Shown piece after piece: positions 15,599-23,768 of a DNA stretch of 32,999 bases. Location: the NCBI GenBank assembly GCA_002360495.1, contig DEQO01000142.1:1-32999 (forward strand). Reading direction: 5' to 3'. This stretch comes from Flavobacteriales bacterium UBA3364. GTDB lineage: Bacteria; Bacteroidota; Bacteroidia; Flavobacteriales_F; PHOS-HE28. Position 1 is the first letter of the stretch. Each line of letters begins with the position of its first letter. The position numbers were made by a program, and so were the translations under genes. Under the pieces are notes generated by a model, which saw only the letters and a program-made list of their open reading frames with translations, was not told the DNA's origin and did no database searches.

Positions 15599-15665
15599 AC
15601 CGCGGATGGACACGAATGAACGCTCCATCCTCTTTCATCAGTCCCCTTCTGCGTCCATCCGTGGT
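15599..15665. repeat. GGATGAACAC-family inverted repeat, copy A
   Basis: ACCGCGGATGGAC (15599-15611) pairs with GTCCATCCGTGGT (15653-15665) with one G-T pair. The interior has ACGAATGAACGC. The same building blocks (GGATGGACGC, ATGAACACGG, TCCGTGGTT) recur at 16938-16985 and 22559-22646. Confidence 0.6.
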
Positions 15666-15765
15666 TTGAAGACAGCCCACCTGCGCGAGCCAGGAACAGA
15701 AGCCCCCGGTAGCCATCCCCGCGAACGTGGGGAGCTCCGAGGGCCTCCGCTCAGGGTCCTACCGA

Positions 15766-16809
15766 TCAGCGCGCCACCACCACGAGCCGCGCCGAACCGT
15801 TGCTGAACCCGTACGTATAAACGCCTTCTGCGAGATCGTTCACTGGCAGCACCACCGTTCGCGAACCTATGGGCACACGCTCCTGAAGCACCACCCTGCC
15901 GTGTACATCGCGCACCAGCAATACCCCGTTCGCGTTCGTGGAAAGCGGGATGGTCACCTGCTCAGCTGCGGGCAAGGGGAAGGCCGCACCCAGGCCCTGG
16001 TACCGATCGGCGTTCGCGTCAACACCCAGTGTCACACCACCGTCGGCATCCACACTGCGCACTTGGTGGAGGATGCCATCCGCTTCACCGACGAAAGCGA
16101 CAACATCCAACTCGCCAACGTTCCATTCAGGGGGAATGTTGAGCGAATAGGTGCGCGAAACGAATGATCCCGTCGAAGTGGTCGTCACGGCATCGCCTTC
16201 CAAGGGTGTAAAGTAGGCGCGCAACACGTGGCGATGATCGTAGTCCGGATGATGGCCGTTCACGTAATCCGATTGCCAGCCGATGATGTGGTCCTCGGTG
16301 AGCGCCACGTGGATGCGATCCTCACCAATGGGGCCTTCAGCGGTGTAGTAAAGTTCGACCTGTACCGTGAGGTACTGCTGCTCGCCGGCTTCGAAAACGG
16401 ATGCCACGCCAATGTTGACCGGCGATGTTTGCGCGAGTACACTTTGGATGGATGCGTTCCATGCCGATGCTTGCTGCAGGCCCTGGCGCGCGATCATGCC
16501 TTGCGGTTGGTAGGTTACGTTGAACTGGCTCCAGAGCGCAGCACCCGCTGCGCTGCGCAGGTCGGGTTGCGATCCCGAAGGCACGGCCAGACTACCACCA
16601 TGTACGCCGATGATGGTCAGGTCATCGCCGTATGTGGCCGCAAGTGAGTTCGCCACGGCATGTGCGCCGGGACAGTTGCCGCAATTGAGCGCAGTGAACT
16701 CCTCCAGCAAGGCCGTGCGCGGCCGCGGCACCGTGCTCACCAGTGATTGCCCCGCGAGCGGCCCGGAGACAAGTAGAACAGAACAGACGAGTGTGCGGAT
16801 CGATGTCAT
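15766..16809 (-). CDS. Omp28-related outer-membrane/secreted protein
   Basis: A 347-residue exported protein. The signal peptide is MTSIRTLVCSVLLVSGPLAG (1-20); I chose the ATG at 16809 because it places this peptide at the N-terminus. The region VLLEEFTALNCGNCPGAHAVA-like (TALLEEFTALNCGNCPGAHA) is a thioredoxin-like segment with a CGNC pair, characteristic of Omp28-related proteins first known from Porphyromonas. The C-terminal 80 residues (AEQVTIPLSTNANGVLLVRD, LAEGVYTYGFSNG) resemble a degenerate T9SS type A sorting domain, lacking the usual PNP motif. Role unknown; adhesion or redox folding are possibilities. The gene stands alone, and 247 bases separate it from gdhA. Confidence 0.82.
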   Translation of the reverse strand: MTSIRTLVCSVLLVSGPLAGQSLVSTVPRPRTALLEEFTALNCGNCPGAHAVANSLAATYGDDLTIIGVHGGSLAVPSGSQPDLRSAAGAALWSQFNVTYQPQGMIARQGLQQASAWNASIQSVLAQTSPVNIGVASVFEAGEQQYLTVQVELYYTAEGPIGEDRIHVALTEDHIIGWQSDYVNGHHPDYDHRHVLRAYFTPLEGDAVTTTSTGSFVSRTYSLNIPPEWNVGELDVVAFVGEADGILHQVRSVDADGGVTLGVDANADRYQGLGAAFPLPAAEQVTIPLSTNANGVLLVRDVHGRVVLQERVPIGSRTVVLPVNDLAEGVYTYGFSNGSARLVVVAR

Positions 16810-17311
16810 GGTCGCGGGTTGATGTATGTACGAGGGCCGTCGCTCGAATGTATCGGTCGGCCGTTCCATTATTACGTCGCCAAGCTGATCCAAACCTGAC
16901 ACCTTCTTGCGGATGCATCACAGGCGCGCTCGATCCGAGCACGGATGAACATGGATCATCCCACCATTGTCCATCCGCGTCCGTCGATCACTCTGCGGTC
17001 AGCACCCAACGCGCCAACATGCCCTCGATTTCTTGCCCTCTATTCGCCGGACGCCCCTTCCCACGCCACAAAAGTGCATTTGAGCCAGACGAATGGAATC
17101 GGCCCACTTTACATAAGCCGGACCTTTGCGGCCTAGCTATCCTGTGTACGCACCTGACCCGGGTGCACCATCGGACCGCTTTGTGAACGATGTCCTTGAT
17201 CCCTGGCCCGCAACGGCTCCCCTGCCCTTCTTCCCTGAAGGCGAATTGCACCTGATGTTCGCGCGGGTGAGCGATACGATGCACGGTGCGCTTCCAGCGT
17301 ATGCGTCGGTC
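16810..17311. other. Divergent intergenic region, Omp28 gene to PKD gene
   Basis: This 502-base gap separates two divergent exported-protein genes. It holds a GGATGAACAC-type repeat (16938-16985), a one-mismatch -7 octamer for the Omp28 gene (TACATTCG on minus, about 16842-16849), and GACCTTTG (17121-17128), one mismatch to TAnnTTTG, for the PKD gene. If the last is used, the PKD mRNA has a leader of about 180 bases. The frame is open from 17126, so a longer protein is formally possible, but the first 62 residues do not look like an export signal. Confidence 0.5.
16938..16985. repeat. GGATGAACAC-family repeat, copy C
   Basis: AGCACGGATGAACATGGATC (16938-16957) faces ATTGTCCATCCGCGTCCGTC (16966-16985). 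The arms are partial inverted copies of each other and share words with the copies at 15599 and 22559. Confidence 0.5.
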
Positions 17312-20300
17312 ATGCCGATCCGATGGCTGCATGGTGCGGTACTATGCTTTGCGTTGTTCGCATGTCTCGTTTTACCGGGCACGGTGGCGGCCCAGTGCAG
17401 CTTCACGCTTGGAGGGGTTCCCGCAACACTCTGCGGAGACGGGACCATGGAGCTGATGCTGGATACGGCAGGCGGCAACTTCGGCGACGACAACGACGTG
17501 GTGATCACCTGGAGCTCCACGGCACCAGGAACTTTTTCCTGTTCGGATTGTACGGACCCGGTGTTCACACCCACGGCACCGATCCTGGCCACGGATCCCG
17601 CCGCCACGATCACCGCATCGGTTACCAGCCCCAACTGCCCCGGACCGAACACGCAGTCGGACACCTACACCTTACTGGCCTCACCCAATGCCGGGCTTAC
17701 GGCGTCCATCGCAGGAACGGCCATGGGCACATCGCCCGCCTACGGTGACGACATCGTCACCTTCATCCTCTGCGAGGATCCGCCGCCGGCGAGTACCACG
17801 GTGGATTTCACCGACGCCTCGTCAGGGCCTCCTGGATACAGCACCTTGATCACACCGAACGGCAGCCCCTTACCGGCCAGCGGCACGTTCCCACCGGGGC
17901 TGAACGGCGGTACCTATACCGTGACGGACCCTGCAACGGGATGCTCCAGTTCCCTGGAGTATCAGGTGCTGGTAGGACCGCCCGTGCTTAGCATATCGGC
18001 ACAGTTGGGCATCGGGGGCAGCCAGTTCGGTTGTGCCGACGAGCCGCTCGCCTTCGAGATCACGCCCACGGGCCAGAACCCGTTCGGCATGGTCTATACG
18101 ATCCACGAGAGTTATGACCTGGGGCCCACGATCGCACCGGTGGCCACGCTCACCAACCTCCCATCGGGAACCTCCACCTTCTTCCATGCCTTCAGCATCA
18201 ACTCCTGCGGCGGCACCCATGCCGGTGGTCCCAATACCGCAGGGCTGGAGGTAACGCCCGCCTATGGCTGCTACTTCGGTCCACCGGTAACACCCATCAC
18301 CACCAATGGCGTGTACATCTCCAACGAACCGGTGGCGGCCATCAACGCCCCAGAGCGCGCGTGCATCGGGCCGGTCGTTTTCGACAACACCAGTCAGGGC
18401 TCCTCCATCGACAATTCGGGCGCGTGCGACACCAACCCGGAGAACGGTTACTGGACCGTATCGGGGAGTTCCCCGCTGGAATGGTCGCTGGCCCCGGGCC
18501 TCACCCTGGGCAACGACAACGGCACACCCGACGACCCCACGAACTGGAATTTCGGTTCCGATCCGTTGACGATCGACTTCCATGTGCCGGGCACCTACTC
18601 GATCGAGTTCACCGTGGGCAGCAACTCCGGTTGCGGGAGCAGCACCCACGTGGAGCGCAACATCTGCATCGAAGCACCGCCACCGCCTACCACCTTCACT
18701 GTATCGCCTGCCAGTGGCTGCGCCCCCTTCACACCGAACATCACCAACCTGGGTCCGGAGGTGTTCGGTTGCGAAGGCACCTACGAATGGTCCGTGGAGT
18801 CGGACTGCGCAGCAACAGCGGATTTCGACTGCAGTGATTGCACCGCACAGTTCGATCCGGCCATCACCTTCAATGGCGCTGGCATCTACTCCATAACGAT
18901 GACGGCCCAGAGCGCGTGCCCGGGCGTGGACGTGGTACAGCAGGTGGAAGTCTTCGCACCGCCGACCGCCGCCATCGACCCACTGCCAGCACAGCTGTGT
19001 ACGGGCCAATGCATAAGCCCCACCGCTACACTCACGGGCTGTGCGGATGATGCCGACGCCACCTACGCGTGGACCTTCACCAATGCGGGCATCGCCAGCT
19101 TCAACGGGCCGGTGCCACCACAGGTCTGTCCCGTAACGAACGGCGTCGACCTCGGCATCGCGCTCACCGTCACCAACTCCTGTGGGCCGTCCATCACTGT
19201 GCAGGCCAGTGTCCCGGTGGAGGATGCGGCCGAGATCCTGCCGGTGCTCTCGGATGGACCGGTTTGCGAAGGCGGCACCATCACCCTTACCGCCAGCGGC
19301 GGCGATCCGGGTGCTGCCTATACATGGACCGATCCTTCCGGTGTGGTGAGTGCATTGAGCACGACAGCCACGATCGTGATCGCGAACGCCACCAACGCTG
19401 CGCACAACGGATCGTGGAACGTGAGCGCAGGCGCTGGGCCATGCGATGCCGTGGGCTCCATCGTAGCCGTGGTGTACGCACCACCTGTGGTGGATGTAAT
19501 AGCCGAACCTCCCGGTCCGCTGTGCATCGGGAATACCACCACCTTGACCGCCAGCGCCGATGGTGCGGGCACCTACCAATGGACCGGAGGACCCAACGCA
19601 GCGGTATGGGCTGATGTGGCACCCCTACCTCCGACGACGAGCTATGCTGTCAGCTTCACCGATGGCAGCACGGGTTGCACGGGCCAGGGTAACATCGACA
19701 TCGAGGTCAACAATACGAACATGGTCACGGCCGATCCTCCGGTTGGTCCTGCATGCGACCTCTCACCGGCCGTGGCCTTGGATGGCGGCGCACCCGCTGG
19801 CGGCACGTGGACGATCATTGATGGACCCGGCACGATCACCGGAGCGGTGAACGAGCAGGCCTACATCCCGGCCGCCGGTGAAGGCCCGTATGCGGCGACA
19901 TTGCAGTACGAGATCACCACTGGCGGATGTCCCGGCTCGGACCAGGTGGTGGTGAACGTGCCCGCTCCGACCGCTGCCGACGCAGGCCCAACGCTCCACG
20001 CCTGCGATTGCGAAGGGGTCGTTGTTCTTGCACCCGTCTGGCCACCGGCCGGCCTGTGGACGCCGATACCCGGGATCCTGGACGGTCAGGGCAACTTCAA
20101 CACTTGCGCCTCAGGAGCAGGCTCCTTCACGGTGGAGTATTGCCCGGGCGTCGCAGGCACTTGTACGGCCTGTGCAACGACGACCGTGGTGGTACATGGC
20201 TTGCCCGGCGTGCTACCCTTCGCCGATCTGGCCGCTTGCGACAACAGTGGCCCGATCGCCCTGCCACAACCGGTCACCACCGGTGTATGGACCGGTGATC

Positions 20301-22510
20301 TCGTAAGCGCCGGTGCCGGCTCCTACACCTTCGATACCGATGCCGCACCGCTGGATGAAGTGGGCATCGTGCTTACCTACACCTACACCACGACGGATCC
20401 TGAGATCACGTGCACGAACACCGCGCCGATGACGGTGCTGGTCCATCCCATGCCGACGGCTGCGTTCGAGGTGCCGCCGGGTCCGTTCTGCGCAGGGACA
20501 ACGGTACCCTTCACCGACACGAGTACACCGGGAGCCGGTGCGACCATCGATCACTGGGATTGGGACTTCGGCGATATGAGCTCGGCGAACAATACCGCCA
20601 CGACCGCGAATGCCGAGCATACTTACGCGAGCGGCGACAGTACCTACACGGTTACCTTGAGCATCCTGCAAGGCACGTGTGCTGCGACGACCACGCAGGA
20701 GGTGATCCTGCAGCCGGAACCTGTGGCAGCGTTCACGGTGGAACCTTCAGGGGAATGCGCGCCGGTGCTCGCCCAGTTCCAACAGTCCATGGTCGGTGTC
20801 ACCGAATGGAACTGGGACTTCGACTATCCCAACGGCGATACGAGCATGGAACAGGACCCCATGCATGTGTATGAAGGACCCGGGGCTTACCAAGTGATGT
20901 TGGCCGTGGGGAACGGTTGTGCAAGCGACACCCTTTTCCTGCCAGTGACCGCTGGATCATCACCGCAGCTCACACCCACCTTCTCGCCGTCCATCGCATG
21001 CAACGGAACACCGGTGGCCTTCGGTCTTGCCAACGGTCCGTGGGCGAACGTGCAATGGACCTTCGGCGACCCCTTGTCCGGTGCATCCAATTTCGCGAAC
21101 GATGAAGAAGCCGCGCACCTGTTCTCGGGCAGCGGTTCCTTCACTGTTTCCGTTGTGGCGCAGGATCCGATCACCTTCTGCCAGGGCGCAGCCGAGCTTC
21201 CCGTAACGGTGTCCGATACCTTGACCGCGGAGTTCACGCTCACGGCGTCGGCCGGTTGTGCGCCGTTGCAAGTGGAGTTGCAGAGCACCACGGCCGGCGC
21301 AACGGACGTGCGCTGGACGCTCTACGATGCGGGTGGGCCGGTGGACTATTTCTCCGATGCGGCCACATACACCTTTGAGACGAGTGGCAGCTTCAGCATC
21401 CGCTTGCTGGCGGAACATGGATCCGGTTGCGTGGATTCCGCCTTCACCACGGTGGAGGTGCATCCTCCGGTGTCGTCCTCCTTCTCCACGGCGCCCGATC
21501 TGCTCTGCGGTGCTCCTGCCGACGTGGCTTTCACCAACACATCCTCCGGTGTGGGACCACTGGCCTACACCTGGAGCTTCGGTGTTGGCGATGACCAGTC
21601 GATCGCCTCGGATCCCACCTACACTTACATGGCCCCGGGCGATTACGATGTCTGCCTTGCGGTTGAAAGCGAACACCACTGTATTGCTTCCCAGTGCGAG
21701 CAGGTACAGGTATTCCCGCCGCCGAACGCCGCTTTCCATGTAGCCGAATTCGCGTGCGCAGGTACCGCCGTGCAATTCACAGCACCAGGTGGTGCGGACC
21801 ACCATCAATGGTGGTTCGGCGATGGTGCGTCATCGATGCAAGCGGCCCCCATGCATAGCTACGACGTGCCGGGTGTGTATGATGTGGCACTTGCTGTGAT
21901 CGGGGAAGGGGGCTGCCGCGACAGCCTCTTCCTGACCGATGCAGTGGTGGTCCTCACCGATCCGGTAGCGGCCTTCAGCGTGGATACCTTGGTGAACAGC
22001 GCGCAACTACCGATCTACGATTTCCACGATGCCAGTATCGGTGCCAACGCGTTGCACTGGGATTTCGGCGACGGCACCACCAGCGATCAGTCCGATCCGC
22101 GGCACGAATTCCCTGGCACCTATGGCGCCAACTACACCACCTGCCTCACCGTGGCGAATGAAGGCGGATGCTGGGACACGGAGTGTACGACGTTCACCTA
22201 CAATGCGGGCGGTAGCATCTTCATCCCGAATTCCTTCACGCCGAACGGAGACCAGAAGAACGATGTGTTCTTCCCCGTCATCAACGGGTTCGAGCAATGC
22301 AAAGGCTTCGACTTCTGGATCTACGACCGATGGGGCAATTTGGTGGAACACCTGAAGGACCGCAACGACAGTTGGGATGGCACCTTCAACGGAGCCGAAC
22401 CCTTGATCGATGTCTACGTTTGGCGCCTTAGCCTCTCTGATTGTCTGGACGACACGGACCCCGCCGATCGCCGAGGTCACGTCACCATCGTGTTGGACAA
22501 GTCGGAGTAG
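17312..22510 (+). CDS. Giant PKD-domain surface protein with gliding-motility-type C-terminal (T9SS type B) domain
   Basis: A 1,732-residue exported protein. The signal peptide (MPIRWLHGAVLCFALFACLV, cleavage near residue 27) fixes the start at 17312; an ATG at 17255 is an alternative. Residues 30-1040 are Ig/PKD-like strands rich in Cys, Thr, Pro and Gly, with CSDC pairs near 75 and 510. From about 1048, seven PKD-like domains follow, marked by WDFGD or variants at about 1081, 1165, 1246, 1331, 1417, 1496 and 1580. Residues 1635-1732 (IFIPNSFTPNGDQKNDVFFP, FDFWIYDRWGNLVE) are the gliding-motility-associated C-terminal domain used as a type B T9SS signal. Probably a cell-surface adhesin or stalk. 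A hairpin terminator follows. No enzymatic motif is seen. Confidence 0.92.
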   Translation: MPIRWLHGAVLCFALFACLVLPGTVAAQCSFTLGGVPATLCGDGTMELMLDTAGGNFGDDNDVVITWSSTAPGTFSCSDCTDPVFTPTAPILATDPAATITASVTSPNCPGPNTQSDTYTLLASPNAGLTASIAGTAMGTSPAYGDDIVTFILCEDPPPASTTVDFTDASSGPPGYSTLITPNGSPLPASGTFPPGLNGGTYTVTDPATGCSSSLEYQVLVGPPVLSISAQLGIGGSQFGCADEPLAFEITPTGQNPFGMVYTIHESYDLGPTIAPVATLTNLPSGTSTFFHAFSINSCGGTHAGGPNTAGLEVTPAYGCYFGPPVTPITTNGVYISNEPVAAINAPERACIGPVVFDNTSQGSSIDNSGACDTNPENGYWTVSGSSPLEWSLAPGLTLGNDNGTPDDPTNWNFGSDPLTIDFHVPGTYSIEFTVGSNSGCGSSTHVERNICIEAPPPPTTFTVSPASGCAPFTPNITNLGPEVFGCEGTYEWSVESDCAATADFDCSDCTAQFDPAITFNGAGIYSITMTAQSACPGVDVVQQVEVFAPPTAAIDPLPAQLCTGQCISPTATLTGCADDADATYAWTFTNAGIASFNGPVPPQVCPVTNGVDLGIALTVTNSCGPSITVQASVPVEDAAEILPVLSDGPVCEGGTITLTASGGDPGAAYTWTDPSGVVSALSTTATIVIANATNAAHNGSWNVSAGAGPCDAVGSIVAVVYAPPVVDVIAEPPGPLCIGNTTTLTASADGAGTYQWTGGPNAAVWADVAPLPPTTSYAVSFTDGSTGCTGQGNIDIEVNNTNMVTADPPVGPACDLSPAVALDGGAPAGGTWTIIDGPGTITGAVNEQAYIPAAGEGPYAATLQYEITTGGCPGSDQVVVNVPAPTAADAGPTLHACDCEGVVVLAPVWPPAGLWTPIPGILDGQGNFNTCASGAGSFTVEYCPGVAGTCTACATTTVVVHGLPGVLPFADLAACDNSGPIALPQPVTTGVWTGDLVSAGAGSYTFDTDAAPLDEVGIVLTYTYTTTDPEITCTNTAPMTVLVHPMPTAAFEVPPGPFCAGTTVPFTDTSTPGAGATIDHWDWDFGDMSSANNTATTANAEHTYASGDSTYTVTLSILQGTCAATTTQEVILQPEPVAAFTVEPSGECAPVLAQFQQSMVGVTEWNWDFDYPNGDTSMEQDPMHVYEGPGAYQVMLAVGNGCASDTLFLPVTAGSSPQLTPTFSPSIACNGTPVAFGLANGPWANVQWTFGDPLSGASNFANDEEAAHLFSGSGSFTVSVVAQDPITFCQGAAELPVTVSDTLTAEFTLTASAGCAPLQVELQSTTAGATDVRWTLYDAGGPVDYFSDAATYTFETSGSFSIRLLAEHGSGCVDSAFTTVEVHPPVSSSFSTAPDLLCGAPADVAFTNTSSGVGPLAYTWSFGVGDDQSIASDPTYTYMAPGDYDVCLAVESEHHCIASQCEQVQVFPPPNAAFHVAEFACAGTAVQFTAPGGADHHQWWFGDGASSMQAAPMHSYDVPGVYDVALAVIGEGGCRDSLFLTDAVVVLTDPVAAFSVDTLVNSAQLPIYDFHDASIGANALHWDFGDGTTSDQSDPRHEFPGTYGANYTTCLTVANEGGCWDTECTTFTYNAGGSIFIPNSFTPNGDQKNDVFFPVINGFEQCKGFDFWIYDRWGNLVEHLKDRNDSWDGTFNGAEPLIDVYVWRLSLSDCLDDTDPADRRGHVTIVLDKSE

Positions 22511-22528
22511 CGCTTTGCGATGTACGGG

Positions 22529-22546
22529 CACCCGACAAGTCGGGTG
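22529..22546 (+). terminator. Probable terminator of the PKD gene
   Basis: CACCCGA (22529-22535) pairs with TCGGGTG (22540-22546) around CAAG, 18 bases after the stop. An outer CGCTT/AAGCG pairing is possible, and TTCTTAC follows. Confidence 0.5.
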
Positions 22547-22558
22547 GCAAGCGTTCTT

Positions 22559-22646
22559 ACCAGAGATGGACGCAGATGAACACGGATAATATCCGCTGAT
22601 CATTACATCTGTGTTCATCTATGTCCATCAGCGATCGTCCGTGGTT
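22559..22646. repeat. GGATGAACAC-family inverted repeat, copy B
   Basis: The longest copy. Arms 22565-22587 and 22607-22629 are complementary at 20 of 23 positions, with two of the three differences being G-T pairs. The left edge ACCAGAGATGG and right edge CCGTGGTT match the edges of the copy at 15599-15665. It lies between the PKD terminator and the bacilliredoxin terminator. Confidence 0.65.
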
Positions 22647-22689
22647 AAGAAATGCGCGCCTGCGCGCCTCCCAGCACCACCACAAAAAC

Positions 22690-22717
22690 GGCAGAGCCTC
22701 CACCAGGAGGCTCTGCC
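22690..22717 (-). terminator. Terminator of the bacilliredoxin gene
   Basis: GGCAGAGCCTCC (22690-22701) and GGAGGCTCTGCC (22706-22717) pair perfectly over 12 bases. On the minus strand a GTTTTTG run follows (22684-22689), and the hairpin lies 19 bases after the gene's stop. Confidence 0.85.
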
Positions 22718-22736
22718 TAAAGTTGAGGTGGACGGT

Positions 22737-23147
22737 TCAGCAGAACTCGTCGTACGCCATCATCAGATTCTCGGCGATCATCTCGGCGCTGCGGCCTTCG
22801 ATGTGGTGACGCTCCAGGAAGTGTACCAACTTACCGTCCTTGAACAGGGCCATCGCAGGGCTGCTCGGTGGGTAGGGCAGGAAATGCTTGCGGGCCTGCA
22901 TGGTGGCATCGGTGTCCACGCCAGCGAAGACGGTCACCAACTTGGCGGGGCGCTTGGCTCCGGTAAGGGAACGCTTCGCACCGGGGCGGGCAGCACCAGC
23001 GGCGCAACCGCACACGCTGTTCACCACGCACAGCACGGTGCCGGGCTGCGTGAGGGCCTTGTCCACTTGTTCCGGGGTCTGCAATTGTTCGAAACCGGCC
23101 ATGGTCAGGTCGGTCTTCATGGGGGCGACGAGTTCGGGGGGATACAT
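22737..23147 (-). CDS. brxB: BrxA/BrxB family bacilliredoxin
   Basis: A 136-residue thioredoxin-fold protein. The active-site CGC motif is C46-G47-C48 in VVNSVCGCAAG, the family hallmark, and a third Cys ends the protein (YDEFC). Start MYPPELVAPMKTDL at 23147 matches the family N-terminus; the frame extends upstream, but those residues cross the promoter. In Bacillus, bacilliredoxins remove bacillithiol from S-bacillithiolated proteins after oxidative stress. Bacillithiol use in this organism is an inference from the family. The gene is monocistronic: it has its own terminator and a promoter overlapped by a 24-base palindrome. Whether it is the BrxA or BrxB subtype cannot be decided. Confidence 0.92.
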   Translation of the reverse strand: MYPPELVAPMKTDLTMAGFEQLQTPEQVDKALTQPGTVLCVVNSVCGCAAGAARPGAKRSLTGAKRPAKLVTVFAGVDTDATMQARKHFLPYPPSSPAMALFKDGKLVHFLERHHIEGRSAEMIAENLMMAYDEFC

Positions 23148-23193
23148 GGGTTCGAAGTGCGGTCCGGCGTTACGGTTGCGGCCGGAGGCGGTA

Positions 23194-23220
23194 CAAAGAT
23201 ACTCCCCATGGAGAGTATCT
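23194..23220 (-). promoter_or_regulatory. Promoter -7 element overlapped by a 24-base palindrome (operator candidate)
   Basis: On the minus strand TATCTTTG (23194-23201) is an exact TAnnTTTG element, 46 bases before the brxB ATG. AGATACTC (23197-23204) and GAGTATCT (23213-23220) are perfect arms around CCCATGGA; only one position pair in the whole 24 bases fails to match its symmetry partner. Overlap of the promoter core suggests repressor binding. Confidence 0.5.
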
Positions 23221-23249
23221 GGAGAGTGCCGCGCTGAGGGCAAATGCAA

Positions 23250-23296
23250 AGAGCAGGAGGCTGGGGCAAGTCGGACCTGCCCCTGCCTCCTGCTCT
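23250..23296 (-). terminator. Long hairpin, probable tadA terminator
   Basis: Arms 23250-23268 and 23278-23296 pair at 18 of 19 positions around a nine-base loop. On the minus strand it lies 19 bases after the tadA stop and is followed by TTTGCATTTG. Confidence 0.65.
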
Positions 23297-23314
23297 GGCC
23301 CCTGCTCCGTGAAA

Positions 23315-23764
23315 TTACAGCGCCCTCTTCCGCTTGAAGAACGCCTTCATCAGGTCGGCGCACTCGGCTTCCAGGATACCGCCCATCACCACCGTCTTGG
23401 GGTGCAGCAGCATGCCCCCTACGCGGCGGTAGCCGGCCTTTTCATCGAAGGCACCGAAGACCACGCGGCCCAGTTGCGCCCAATGGAGGGCCCCGGCACA
23501 CATCACACAGGGTTCCACGGTAACGAAGAGGGTACAGTCCTTCAGGTACTTGCCGCCGAGGTGTTCCGCAGCCGCGGTAATGGACTGCATCTCGGCGTGC
23601 GCGGTCACATCATTGAGGCGTTCGGTCAGGTTGTGCCCGCGGGCGATGATACGGTCCTGGCACACGACCACCGCGCCGATGGGGACCTCGTCCACCTTGA
23701 ATGCCTGCTCAGCCTCCTTCAGCGCCTGGCGCATGAAATGCTCGTCGCTGTTCTGCACGATCAT
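23315..23764 (-). CDS. tadA: Nucleoside deaminase, tRNA adenosine(34) deaminase type
   Basis: A 149-residue zinc deaminase. The zinc and catalytic residues are H56-A57-E58 (TAHAEMQ) and C86, C89 (VEPCVMCAGAL), with the expected spacing. TadA converts adenosine 34 of tRNA-Arg(ACG) to inosine, allowing wobble decoding. I chose the ATG at 23764, five bases beyond the recJ stop; an ATG at 23791 would add nine residues and overlap recJ. The C-terminal 'KAFFKRKR' basic tail fits tRNA binding. Cotranscription with recJ is likely. A guanine-deaminase-like specificity cannot be fully excluded, but the motif set favours TadA. Confidence 0.9.
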   Translation of the reverse strand: MIVQNSDEHFMRQALKEAEQAFKVDEVPIGAVVVCQDRIIARGHNLTERLNDVTAHAEMQSITAAAEHLGGKYLKDCTLFVTVEPCVMCAGALHWAQLGRVVFGAFDEKAGYRRVGGMLLHPKTVVMGGILEAECADLMKAFFKRKRAL

Positions 23765-23768
23765 GCGC

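Noticed and set aside
17870..19579. 569-codon frame on the minus strand inside the PKD gene
   Set aside because: Antisense shadow of a long Thr/Ala/Pro-rich gene; Arg/Gly-rich translation without recognisable motifs or start signals.
20450..22200. Regularly spaced similar segments in the PKD gene as a CRISPR or tandem DNA repeat
   Set aside because: Similarity is at protein level (WDFGD motifs about 85 residues apart); the DNA units differ widely.
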